From: Pantoea sp. WMus005
GTDB lineage: Bacteria > Pseudomonadota > Gammaproteobacteria > Enterobacterales > Enterobacteriaceae
Assembly: GCF_013415305.1 (NCBI RefSeq)
Contig: NZ_JACBXU010000003.1
Location: 62,001-126,000 of the forward strand
Direction of reading: 5' to 3'
DNA length: 64,000 bases
The position numbers and the translations under genes are program-made. Position 1 is the first letter of the stretch. The number at the start of each line of letters is the position of its first letter. The notes below the pieces were generated by a model. It was not told the origin of the DNA. It saw only the letters and a list, made by a program, of their open reading frames with translations, and ran no database searches. Of the stretch, positions 10,287 to 17,387 are shown piece after piece.

Positions 10287-10349
10287 TCTTATAGCTTTCA
10301 TTTCCACGGTTTCTCCTGAACATTGTTTGCGGCTGCGAAAGCTATAAGA
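10287..10349. repeat. 13-bp perfect inverted repeat in the leader of the ProP-like gene
   Basis: Arms TCTTATAGCTTTC (10287-10299) and GAAAGCTATAAGA (10337-10349) are separated by 37 bp and end 28 bp before the start codon. It could be a regulator site or a 5' UTR hairpin. The rest of the 474-bp gap from 9904 to 10377 is AT-rich and shows no gene, only a small GCGGC/GCCGC hairpin near 10252. Confidence 0.6.
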
Positions 10350-10377
10350 CTCCTTCATTGATGCACCTGAGGAGAAT

Positions 10378-11844
10378 ATGGACACCAGAAACTCATCGTC
10401 TGAACACCCAAAGAAACATTTCTGGAACAGGAAGCCTAAAGAGCTGACTGTCGACGACATTACCGTGATCGATAACGACATGCTGAAACGTGCGGTAGGC
10501 GCAGCGGCGTTAGGTAATGCGATGGAATGGTTCGACTTTGGTGTGTACAGCTATCTCGCCGTCATCATCGGCAAAGTCTTTTTCCCGGATGCCAACAACG
10601 CGGTGCAGCTGATTGCCACCTTTGGTACCTTCGCGGCGGCCTTCCTGGTACGTCCTATTGGCGGCCTGGTGTTTGGCCCGCTGGGTGACCGCATCGGCCG
10701 GCAGAAAGTGCTGGCGATGACAATGATCATGATGTCGATCGGGACATTCTGTATCGGTCTGATCCCGGCATACTCTTCGATTGGGATCATGGCACCGATT
10801 CTGCTGCTGGTAGCACGTCTGATTCAGGGCTTCTCGACCGGTGGTGAGTATGGCGGTGCCGCGACCTTTATCGCGGAGTACTCCACCGATAAGCGCCGTG
10901 GTTTTATGGGCAGCTTCCTGGAGTTCGGCACCATCGGGGGTTATCTGATGGGTGCCAGCCTGGTAACGGTGATGACGACCGTGATGTCTAATGAGGCCAT
11001 GATGTCCTGGGGCTGGCGCGTGCCGTTCTTTATCGCCGCCCCACTGGGCCTGTTTGGTCTCTATGTGCGACTGAAACTGGAAGAGACACCCGCCTTCCAG
11101 CAGCATATGGAAAAACAGGAAGCGCTGGAGCAGAGCAAACCGCGTCTGACGCTGATGCAGATGCTGAGCAAATACCGCGCACCGATGATGAAATGTATCG
11201 GTCTGGTGCTGCTGTTTAACGTCTCGAACTACATGCTGACGTCGTACATGCCGAGCTACCTGACCGGTGTACTGGGTCTGCCAGAGTTAAGTGGCCTGCT
11301 TCTGGTAATGGTGGCGATGTTTGTGATGATGCCGCTGACGCTGCTGTGGGGTCGCTGGACTGACCGTATCGGTCGTCGTCCGGTCATTGCCTTTGGTGCA
11401 GTGGGTCTGATCCTCCTCGCTATCCCAAGCTTTATGCTGATCGGGTCCGGTAATATGTGGGCGGTATTTGGCGGTCTGATGATTCTGGGGGTGTTGCACA
11501 CCTGCTTCAGCGGCACTATGCCTTCGACGCTGCCCGCGCTGTTTACAACTGATATCCGTTACAGTGCGCTGGCCATCGGCTTCAACCTGTCGGTTTCGCT
11601 GTTTGGTGGTACGACACCGCTGATTACCGCGTGGCTGGTGGATACCACTAAAAACAACATGATGCCGGCCTACTACATGATGGGCGCGGGCGTGATTGGC
11701 CTGCTGACTATCCTGACAGTACGTGAAACGGCCCGTCAACCGCTGACCGGTTCATCACCTGCGGTAGCAACTAAAGCGGAAGCGCATCGCCTGATTGATA
11801 AGCTGCGTAAACGGCCTAAGCCTGCCGCGACAGCGAGTAAATAA
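10378..11844 (+). CDS. ProP-like MFS proton symporter for osmolytes
   Basis: Inner-membrane transporter of 488 residues in the metabolite:H+ symporter family. It shares ProP landmarks: GNAMEWFDFGVY in helix 1, the loop GPLGDRIGRQKVL, and the GFSTGGEYGGAATFIAEY region. GAGGAG precedes the ATG. The C-terminus ends in a short basic tail (KLRKRPKPAATASK) and lacks the antiparallel coiled coil that E. coli ProP uses in osmosensing, so it may be a ProP paralogue with a different activation range. It stands alone and has its own terminator. Confidence 0.85.
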   Translation: MDTRNSSSEHPKKHFWNRKPKELTVDDITVIDNDMLKRAVGAAALGNAMEWFDFGVYSYLAVIIGKVFFPDANNAVQLIATFGTFAAAFLVRPIGGLVFGPLGDRIGRQKVLAMTMIMMSIGTFCIGLIPAYSSIGIMAPILLLVARLIQGFSTGGEYGGAATFIAEYSTDKRRGFMGSFLEFGTIGGYLMGASLVTVMTTVMSNEAMMSWGWRVPFFIAAPLGLFGLYVRLKLEETPAFQQHMEKQEALEQSKPRLTLMQMLSKYRAPMMKCIGLVLLFNVSNYMLTSYMPSYLTGVLGLPELSGLLLVMVAMFVMMPLTLLWGRWTDRIGRRPVIAFGAVGLILLAIPSFMLIGSGNMWAVFGGLMILGVLHTCFSGTMPSTLPALFTTDIRYSALAIGFNLSVSLFGGTTPLITAWLVDTTKNNMMPAYYMMGAGVIGLLTILTVRETARQPLTGSSPAVATKAEAHRLIDKLRKRPKPAATASK

Positions 11845-11851
11845 GTGTTCT

Positions 11852-11879
11852 GACACCCTGCTCTGCAGGGTGTTTTTTT
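11852..11879 (+). terminator. Rho-independent terminator after the ProP-like gene
   Basis: ACACCCTG and CAGGGTGT form the stem with loop CTCTG, followed by seven T residues. Confidence 0.85.
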
Positions 11880-11993
11880 ATCTGCCGACAATCACTTTAG
11901 CTGGCTGATTCAGCCGCCCTGAAACGCGTGACTATCCATGTCCTTGTATGTTCAAAGCAGAGCCGGGATGGGTCTGAAATTATCCTGTTTTAG

Positions 11994-12095
11994 CTGATGC
12001 CGGTCATCACGGCTATTCTGGATTACCTGCTGCTGGGTAATACGCTGCCGTGGTCAGGCGTCACGCGTATGGCGGCTATCATGGGCTACGTTTAA
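11994..12095 (+). pseudogene. C-terminal remnant of an EamA/DMT-type transporter
   Basis: The plus frame from 11994 reads LMPVITAILDYLLLGNTLPW and on to a TAA at 12093-12095. This resembles the last helix pair of EamA drug/metabolite transporters (PV..ALL.WLLLGE.L). An in-frame TAG lies directly before it and no upstream coding part remains. The call rests on about 30 residues. Confidence 0.4.
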
Positions 12096-12126
12096 CGGAA
12101 GATATTGTACGTAAGGTTATTTTTGT

Positions 12127-12190
12127 ATCAGATAAAGATCTTTCGCAGGCGGACCTGATTACCCGCGCAGTCATAATCGCCACAATTATC
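12127..12190 (+). pseudogene. Fragment of a Tn3-type serine recombinase (resolvase) gene
   Basis: About 60 bp encode SDKDLSQADLITRAVIIAT. This closely matches the segment SDKDPSQADPITRAVITAT of the larger resolvase remnant at 26320-26777, which lies in opposite orientation. Neither the catalytic serine region nor the DNA-binding end is present. It is a relic of a resolvase-bearing element. Confidence 0.6.
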
Positions 12191-12275
12191 ATTCCATCCC
12201 ACCACGCGTTTAATGGGAGATGGAATGCTTAGACATTATTGCTCTCACCACTCTATTTGCCTGAACATAACACGA

Positions 12276-12716
12276 TCAATCATGAATTTTCACGCCAAGA
12301 CAACCCCGTACAAATTCAGGGTTAAAGTGCTTTACGGCATCACCAAGCCAGTGTTTTACCCCTGGCGGGCATTGAATGACATCCCCTGCGTGCACGGTTT
12401 TCCGTTCTCCACCCCACTCCTGGACCCAACCGGTACCGGAGGTAATAACCAGTGTCTGTCCAGACGGGTGAGTATGCCAGTCAGAACGCGCGCCGGGTAC
12501 AAAGGTGACATTGGCCGCCCCTGCTCTTTGTGGTGCTACCGGAGAAAAGAGCGGGTCAATATAAGCACGTCCGGTAAAGTGATCGGCGGGTTCGGCAATC
12601 GTTGCACAACTGCCGGTTTGCGACAGTTTCATTTGAGCTGAAGTGGCGGTTTCACCGTATGCGGACATACCTGTGAAGAACAAGAGTGATGCGGCTACAT
12701 AGGTGAAACGGATCAT
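12276..12716 (-). CDS. Secreted cupin protein with a disrupted C-terminus
   Basis: Small single-domain cupin of about 146 residues. A signal peptide (IRFTYVAASLLFFTGMSAYG) precedes a cupin core with the metal-site pattern DWHTHPSGQTLVITSGTGW and a second motif GDVIQCPPGVKHW. Homologues of this carboxymuconolactone decarboxylase-associated type normally continue with ...THIAI and about 30 more residues. Here the sequence diverges right after KHW (LGDAVKHFNPEF...), at the edge of the fragment-rich zone, so the 3' end was probably replaced and activity is doubtful. AAAGGAGATT precedes two adjacent ATGs. Confidence 0.65.
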   Translation of the reverse strand: MIRFTYVAASLLFFTGMSAYGETATSAQMKLSQTGSCATIAEPADHFTGRAYIDPLFSPVAPQRAGAANVTFVPGARSDWHTHPSGQTLVITSGTGWVQEWGGERKTVHAGDVIQCPPGVKHWLGDAVKHFNPEFVRGCLGVKIHD

Positions 12717-12843
12717 CATAATCTCCTTTTGTGAATGAAATGGCTGATTCAGTACTGGAACAGAAAATGTAGTCACCCGATAAATAAAAACGGGCAGAAC
12801 AGAGCGACGGCGATGCCGGTAAAAGCGTATTCGGGGGTGAAGA

Positions 12844-13314
12844 TTACTCAGTCAGCAGTTCAAATCTGGCGCTATATACGTCAGGGTGAACGGGCAAAGC
12901 GTCCGGCTCATCTAACTGGCCTAATTTAATTAAGCCGCTGGCATAGCCATGTGGTTTATAGAAAATAGCCAGATTTCCCCATGGAGCATAAAGCGCGATA
13001 TCCCCTTTTTTCGCGGCCGTGCCTGCCGGGGAACCCGCGGTAGACAAACGGCCGGGTAAATCGCTTATTTTCTCCTCCCCGGCATAATCTTTCAGATTCA
13101 ATGTAAGCGGTAAAAGTGCTGCAAACTCACGGCTTGCCTGACTGTCATTGAGGGTCGCGGTAATCGTTTTGTCGTCGAAAATGATGCGTAATTTCATCGG
13201 ATTTTCCTGTGTATAACGTGTAACTGCCGCAGCCGGAAATATCGTGATCAAGGCCAGCACTACCCCCCCGAGCAAGCCGGGTAGTACCGATTGCGTTTTA
13301 GAATAAATAAGCAT
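12844..13314 (-). CDS. Cyclophilin-like fold protein with N-terminal membrane anchor or signal
   Basis: Protein of 156 residues. An N-terminal hydrophobic segment (VLPGLLGGVVLALITIFPAAA) is followed by a cyclophilin-like domain of the type MKLRIIFDDKTITATLNDS...YAPWGNLAIFYKPHGYASGLIKLGQLD. These domains are often linked to redox or NADPH-flavin oxidoreductase neighbours. No catalytic role is known. The gene lies between the damaged cupin and the dehydrogenase remnant and appears intact. Confidence 0.65.
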   Translation of the reverse strand: MLIYSKTQSVLPGLLGGVVLALITIFPAAAVTRYTQENPMKLRIIFDDKTITATLNDSQASREFAALLPLTLNLKDYAGEEKISDLPGRLSTAGSPAGTAAKKGDIALYAPWGNLAIFYKPHGYASGLIKLGQLDEPDALPVHPDVYSARFELLTE

Positions 13315-13489
13315 GACCAGGCCCCGCTCATAGAGTGTTTTCAGCTATTTTTAACAGAATAAAACAGCTTGTTAATAGCGATTATCAGAATAGAAAAATG
13401 AAAAAAATTCATTAATTGTTTCGGTGACCACTGCCATTTTGTGTCGGGTAAACGGTAGCAAACCTATCCTACCGCTTCAGGATATGCAC

Positions 13490-13800
13490 TTATTCTGCGC
13501 TGAGTGATGCCATATCAATAACGAAACGGTGTGCCCTATCCCCCTGTTCGGGACGGGCCCAAGCATCGTTAATCTGCTCGATATTAATCATTTCGCACTC
13601 TGGATAGACATTATGCGTTGCACAGAAATCCAGAACTTCCTGGGTTTCCGCCATGCCCTCGCTCAGCGAACCTGCAACACGGCGACGTCCCATGACCAGA
13701 GGGATCGTCAACGTTTCCTCCATCAGCCCAATCTGACCGACGATGACCAACGAGCCATCAATATCTAACGGCGGAGTGATGGTGTCGAAATCAAAGCTCC
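13490..13800 (-). pseudogene. C-terminal remnant of a zinc-dependent alcohol dehydrogenase (YahK/Adh type)
   Basis: The minus frame encodes about 100 residues matching the end of NADP-dependent cinnamyl-type alcohol dehydrogenases: DGSLVIVGQIG, then GRRRVAGSLSEGMAETQEVLDFCATHNV and HRFVIDMASL. The N-terminal zinc-binding and GxGxxG parts are absent; sequence before about 13800 is unrelated AT-rich DNA. This is a 5'-truncated gene. Confidence 0.75.
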
Positions 13801-13941
13801 TGCGGCTAAATAATGATGACATAATCACGAGATAGAAAATAATAACTATCCTCATTTTTTATATTATAAATAAGGAAAATAAATGAATCACAGACAGTTA
13901 CCGGAATGCATTTTCCAGAGCGGTCTTCATGCATCGTTCAG

Positions 13942-14137
13942 GCGAAAGAATGGAACGAGCTGAGTTACCGCTCAAATGGGCTTACGCTGCTCATTTGCGC
14001 GAACACGTTGTGGAATAGTGCTTACATAAAAAGGCCCTTAATCTTTTGAAAAAGAATGACCTGAAGCTCAATGGGTAATTGTTGTTACACCTGTTTCCAC
14101 TGGCCCGTGAGCCTATTAATCTGACGGGGGATCACTG
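13942..14137 (+). pseudogene. C-terminal remnant of a Tn3-family transposase
   Basis: Two pieces of the TnpA C-terminus are readable: EWNELSYRSNGLTLLICANTLWNSAYIKR (13949 on; family: ...R.SGLNLL..AI.LWNT.YL.R) and LHLFPLAREPINLTGDH (to 14134; family: L.HLSPLGWEHINLTGDY). They are broken by stops and no terminal repeat was found. The remnant shares the neighbourhood with a resolvase fragment and abuts the truncated microcin gene on the other strand. Confidence 0.7.
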
Positions 14138-14206
14138 AGAGAATGGGGGGAGCGTGAGGGTAAGTTGACATTTCCTGCTATGAAGCAGGTGAATGGGCCA
14201 CTGAAG

Positions 14207-14272
14207 CTATTCTGAGTTAGCATTACCGCCAGAGACATTATTGATTTCACTTTCAGTCAGTTCTCTAAGCAT
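14207..14272 (-). CDS. Truncated class II microcin precursor with double-glycine leader
   Basis: A 21-residue reading frame starts MLRELTESEINNVSGG, an almost ideal double-glycine leader of class II microcins: GG at -2/-1, hydrophobic at -4, -7 and -12, Glu at -8; compare MRTLTLNELDSVSGG of microcin V. Only five residues (NANSE) follow before TAG, so the Gly/Ser/Asn-rich core is missing. AGAGGA lies eight bases before the ATG. The frame begins five bases after the stop of the small membrane protein. It is most likely cut by the event that brought in the Tn3-type remnant ending at 14137. The leader is seen directly; microcin identity is inferred. Confidence 0.6.
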   Translation of the reverse strand: MLRELTESEINNVSGGNANSE

Positions 14273-14277
14273 GTCAT

Positions 14278-14595
14278 TTATCCTCTTTTGGAAACTATTT
14301 TTGTTACTACCACGTTCGAGATAATTACTGCTACACCAACTGTTAACGAAAGGGATAAAGAAGGGTGTGAAATATAGAAAGCACTTCTCGAAATGAATTT
14401 AACGATTACAGCGGTAATCACGACACACAAAAACAAGGTAAGCACCTTCTCCTGAATAACTGATTTCATAATCATGCCCTCATGTTTACATAAACCGTAA
14501 TAACAATGAATGTATATAAAATGAATGTATATTAAAAAGAGCGATACGCCGAGAAAAAGGCTACCTTTTGAAACAAAGGAATTCAAAATATTCAT
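14278..14595 (-). CDS. Small multi-span membrane protein, putative microcin immunity protein
   Basis: AT-rich gene unlike its neighbours in base use. From the ATG at 14595 it gives 105 residues with three hydrophobic segments (GSLFLGVSLFLIYIHFIYIH; VLTLFLCVVITAVIVKFI; LSLSLTVGVAVIISNVVV) and a basic end (KIVSKRG). A better ribosome site (GAGGG, seven bases) precedes an internal ATG at 14469, giving 63 residues and two segments. Immunity proteins of class II microcins are small proteins with two or three membrane segments, encoded beside the precursor, as here. No homology is claimed. Confidence 0.5.
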   Translation of the reverse strand: MNILNSFVSKGSLFLGVSLFLIYIHFIYIHCYYGLCKHEGMIMKSVIQEKVLTLFLCVVITAVIVKFISRSAFYISHPSLSLSLTVGVAVIISNVVVTKIVSKRG

Positions 14596-14653
14596 AAGAG
14601 GTACCCGGGAAGAGTATTTGGACGGACCTATGTAACTCAACCTCACTGCTGAG

Positions 14654-14851
14654 TCACTGAATTGCCAGCCAACCCGACCCTGAATATTCGGACGTTGTCG
14701 GGATGTTTTTAGCCGCTATGAGGACGGCACAGGTATCAGTGCAGCTCATCTTCACCAAAACTTCGATGATCTCTGCATTTCTGCTTTGTACGGTGAGTTT
14801 AACCAGTAGATGTAAACCACTATCTGGAGCGTTCTGCGGATGACACAGCAC
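14654..14851 (-). other. Short open frame, possibly an ankyrin-like remnant
   Basis: A 65-codon frame contains GLHLLVKLTVQSRNAEIIEVLVKM, loosely like an ankyrin repeat (TPLHLA...N.EIV..LL). There is no convincing ribosome site, and it lies in the fragment-rich zone just after the methyltransferase gene. It is more likely a remnant than a gene. Confidence 0.2.
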
Positions 14852-14852
14852 G

Positions 14853-15524
14853 TTACTGCTTCACCGAACAGACGATTGTGGCATGATCCCACCATTTATT
14901 TTTATTAACTCTGAACGCCTCCACATTAAAATGTGCTTTTTGTGCTTCATCAATTAACCCCGTAAGCGGAATCAGCGTCCGCAAGGGTCGGCCTTCTTTC
15001 AGTAAATGATGCCTGAGTGGATCATACGCTTCAATATCTTCGAATTGACGGGGAGTTCCGCACATGGAACCGATGACAAATCGCCCTCCGGATCGGAGCA
15101 GTCTCCTTACCTCTGCAAAGAAGAGGTTGCGCGCGTCATCTATAAGGCAATGTAAACAACTGCCATCAATAATCAGCTCAAACATTGCGCCCTGGCATTG
15201 ATGAATATTGCAGACATCGCCAACAATAAATCTTGCGGGAAGTCCGGCTTGCTGAAAACGATCTTCTGCCCATCTGATAGCCGTTTCTGACCAGTCAACT
15301 CCCCAGACAGAATATCCCAGCTCAGCAAGCGACTGCGCTGCCATTGCTCCATTCCCACATCCCATCTCAAGTATCGGTGTACCAGGGTGTGGTAAATACT
15401 GGTGTGTGTAAAGCCACCGGAATATTTCCTCCTGCTGTTTTTTGGCTCTGGGATAACCCTCACCAGCCCAGGCGAGAGCGCCATTTGCCATGAGTTGCCT
15501 GTAATGTCTCTCATAGGGATTCAT
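14853..15524 (-). CDS. Class I SAM-dependent methyltransferase
   Basis: Soluble methyltransferase of 223 residues. Motif I for SAM binding is ILEMGCGNGAMA (about residues 50-61), followed by the acidic motif II VWGVDWSETAI and motif III region FIVGDVCNI, then FELIIDGSCLHCLID. The N-terminal helix MNPYERHYRQLMANGALAWAG is intact. The substrate cannot be told. It faces a non-coding stretch and is not in an obvious operon. Confidence 0.85.
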   Translation of the reverse strand: MNPYERHYRQLMANGALAWAGEGYPRAKKQQEEIFRWLYTHQYLPHPGTPILEMGCGNGAMAAQSLAELGYSVWGVDWSETAIRWAEDRFQQAGLPARFIVGDVCNIHQCQGAMFELIIDGSCLHCLIDDARNLFFAEVRRLLRSGGRFVIGSMCGTPRQFEDIEAYDPLRHHLLKEGRPLRTLIPLTGLIDEAQKAHFNVEAFRVNKNKWWDHATIVCSVKQ

Positions 15525-15689
15525 GCCAGAAACACCTTTCCGATAATACCCACTCTGCTTTATACGTCAGAGCCGCTCCTGAGGAACAGAGTCTGCATCG
15601 CTCACAAACAGACAGTTTAATGCAGGTTTGCATTGAGCAGGATGATCGGCCAGAAACTACGGCCCAGCTGCCCTATGCAAACATGCAGA

Positions 15690-16238
15690 TTACTCATTGC
15701 TGAAGCGGCCTACCGTGCTGGCCGCGCCCAGCGCATGGCCTTTAAGCTGCGCCAACAGCTCTGCCTGTGTTAATCCGGCTTTCAGCTGCCCCACCGGTAA
15801 ATCGGTGGCAATCAGCACAAAGTTATAGTGATGCAGACCACTGCCTGCTGGCGGGCAAGGCCCGTAATAGTGCTGCGTGCCGGGCGTATTTTTTCCGCCG
15901 GTGTACTCTTTGCCCTGCGTCAGCGCACCCTGCGCAAAGGACTTCCGGCTGGCCGCAATGTTATAGGCCACCATGTGGGTAACACCCAGCCCTTTCGCCC
16001 CAACCGGATCGGTCATCAGCAGCACCAGACTGCGGGTGCCTGTCGGCGTCGCGGACCAGTTCAATTCGGGAGAGATATTCTCACCAGTGCAGGAAGGATT
16101 ACTTTTATTAGCACCAGCGAACTTTTTATCCAGTAGCGCATTATCGCTGAAGTCCTGGGATTGCAGCGTAAACACCGACGCCGCCAGCGTGGTCACAGGC
16201 AAAACGGCCAGCACCGTTGCGCAGAGTAATTTTTTCAC
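15690..16238 (-). CDS. Periplasmic YbhB/YbcL family PEBP-like protein
   Basis: Phosphatidylethanolamine-binding/Raf kinase inhibitor-like protein of 182 residues. A signal peptide (KKLLCATVLAVLPVTTLAAS) precedes the PEBP core: CTGENISPELNWSATPTGTRSLVLLMTDP, HMVAYNI and the YYGPCPPAGSGLHHYNFVLIATD ligand-pocket motif. Bacterial function is poorly known. It is divergent from the LysR gene at 16495, which may control it. Confidence 0.88.
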   Translation of the reverse strand: MKKLLCATVLAVLPVTTLAASVFTLQSQDFSDNALLDKKFAGANKSNPSCTGENISPELNWSATPTGTRSLVLLMTDPVGAKGLGVTHMVAYNIAASRKSFAQGALTQGKEYTGGKNTPGTQHYYGPCPPAGSGLHHYNFVLIATDLPVGQLKAGLTQAELLAQLKGHALGAASTVGRFSNE

Positions 16239-16494
16239 CAGCCACTCCTTTTATCAGATTATCCTGGAAAGTTTCCAGAGGTACGACGACACTGCCTGCT
16301 TACTATAACGGCTTTAGCGCAGTTGACCCGGCAGCCTGACTGTTTAGTACCAGCGGAACGGCAAATCTTTGATCTCCGTCGCGCAGACACGGGCAGTGGA
16401 CGCGTTGCCCTGTGACGCATTACCCGATATAAGTTAACGCCTGCGGCTGAAATTTCGCCTGAATCCCCGTCACTGTCACCGATAAGTGGACATT

Positions 16495-17373
16495 ATGCAG
16501 ATTGAAGATCTCCGGATTTACGTCGCCGTGATGCATGCTGGCAACTTTACTGCAGCGGCTGAACAATTGATGTTATCGAAACAGTATGTCAGCCGCCGCA
16601 TGGCCGCGCTGGAGGCGTCATTAGGCGTTCGCCTGCTAATCCGCAATACACGCAAGCTGTCAGTAACCGATGCGGGACTGCTGTTTGCGCAGCATGCTCA
16701 GCGTATCCTGGATGAGATTCAGGAAGCGGAACTGGCAGTGTCGGAGCAACAGCAGGCACTGCGCGGCACCTTCCGCATTAATCTGCCGATGTCCTTTGGT
16801 ATGAGCCACCTGTCGCCGCTGTTCGCCGAATTCCTGACGCACCATCCGGCGCTGCAATTTCAGATTGAGCTGGCGGACCGTTATGTCGATGTGATTGGTG
16901 AGGGGGTGGACATGGCGATTCGAATCGGCACCCTGGCAGACTCCACCCTGATTGCCCGCCCGCTTGGCGAGTTAAAACGCGTGATCTGCTGCAGTCCCGA
17001 CTATCTGAAACGGGCTGGCACCCCGCAGCAGCCAGAAGAGTTACTGCAACACGCCTGTCTGCGCTACGGACGTGAAGGTCAGAATGGCTGGGAACTGCAG
17101 GTTAACGGCAAAGCAAAATGGCTGGCGGTTCAGGGGCCGATGGTGAGTAATAACGGCGAAGTGCTGCGTGATGCGGCCCTGGCAGGCCTGGGACTGGTGT
17201 TGTTACCCGCCTTTATCGTTGAGACCGCCCTGCAACGTGGTGAGCTGGTAACGGTACTTGACGGCTGCCAGCCGCCCCCTCTCGCCCTGAATGCGGTTTA
17301 CCCGCAACACAGGCAGCGTAGCGAAGTAAACCGTCAGTTGCTGGCCTTTCTGCAGGCGCGTTTAACGCCGTGA
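16495..17373 (+). CDS. LysR family transcriptional regulator
   Basis: Regulator of 292 residues. The N-terminal winged helix (LRIYVAVMHAGNFTAAAEQLMLSKQYVSRRMAALEASLGVRLLIRNTR) is followed by a type 2 periplasmic-binding-like effector domain. The closest pattern is the group acting on divergent oxidoreductase or detoxification genes. The ATG at 16495 (MQIEDL) fits the family better than the GTG at 16486. The divergent partner is the PEBP gene. Confidence 0.88.
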   Translation: MQIEDLRIYVAVMHAGNFTAAAEQLMLSKQYVSRRMAALEASLGVRLLIRNTRKLSVTDAGLLFAQHAQRILDEIQEAELAVSEQQQALRGTFRINLPMSFGMSHLSPLFAEFLTHHPALQFQIELADRYVDVIGEGVDMAIRIGTLADSTLIARPLGELKRVICCSPDYLKRAGTPQQPEELLQHACLRYGREGQNGWELQVNGKAKWLAVQGPMVSNNGEVLRDAALAGLGLVLLPAFIVETALQRGELVTVLDGCQPPPLALNAVYPQHRQRSEVNRQLLAFLQARLTP

Positions 17374-17387
17374 GAGAGCCGGAAAGC

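Noticed and set aside
12213..12641. Open plus frame of 142 codons across the cupin gene.
   Set aside because: It is the antisense shadow of the cupin; no domain or ribosome site.
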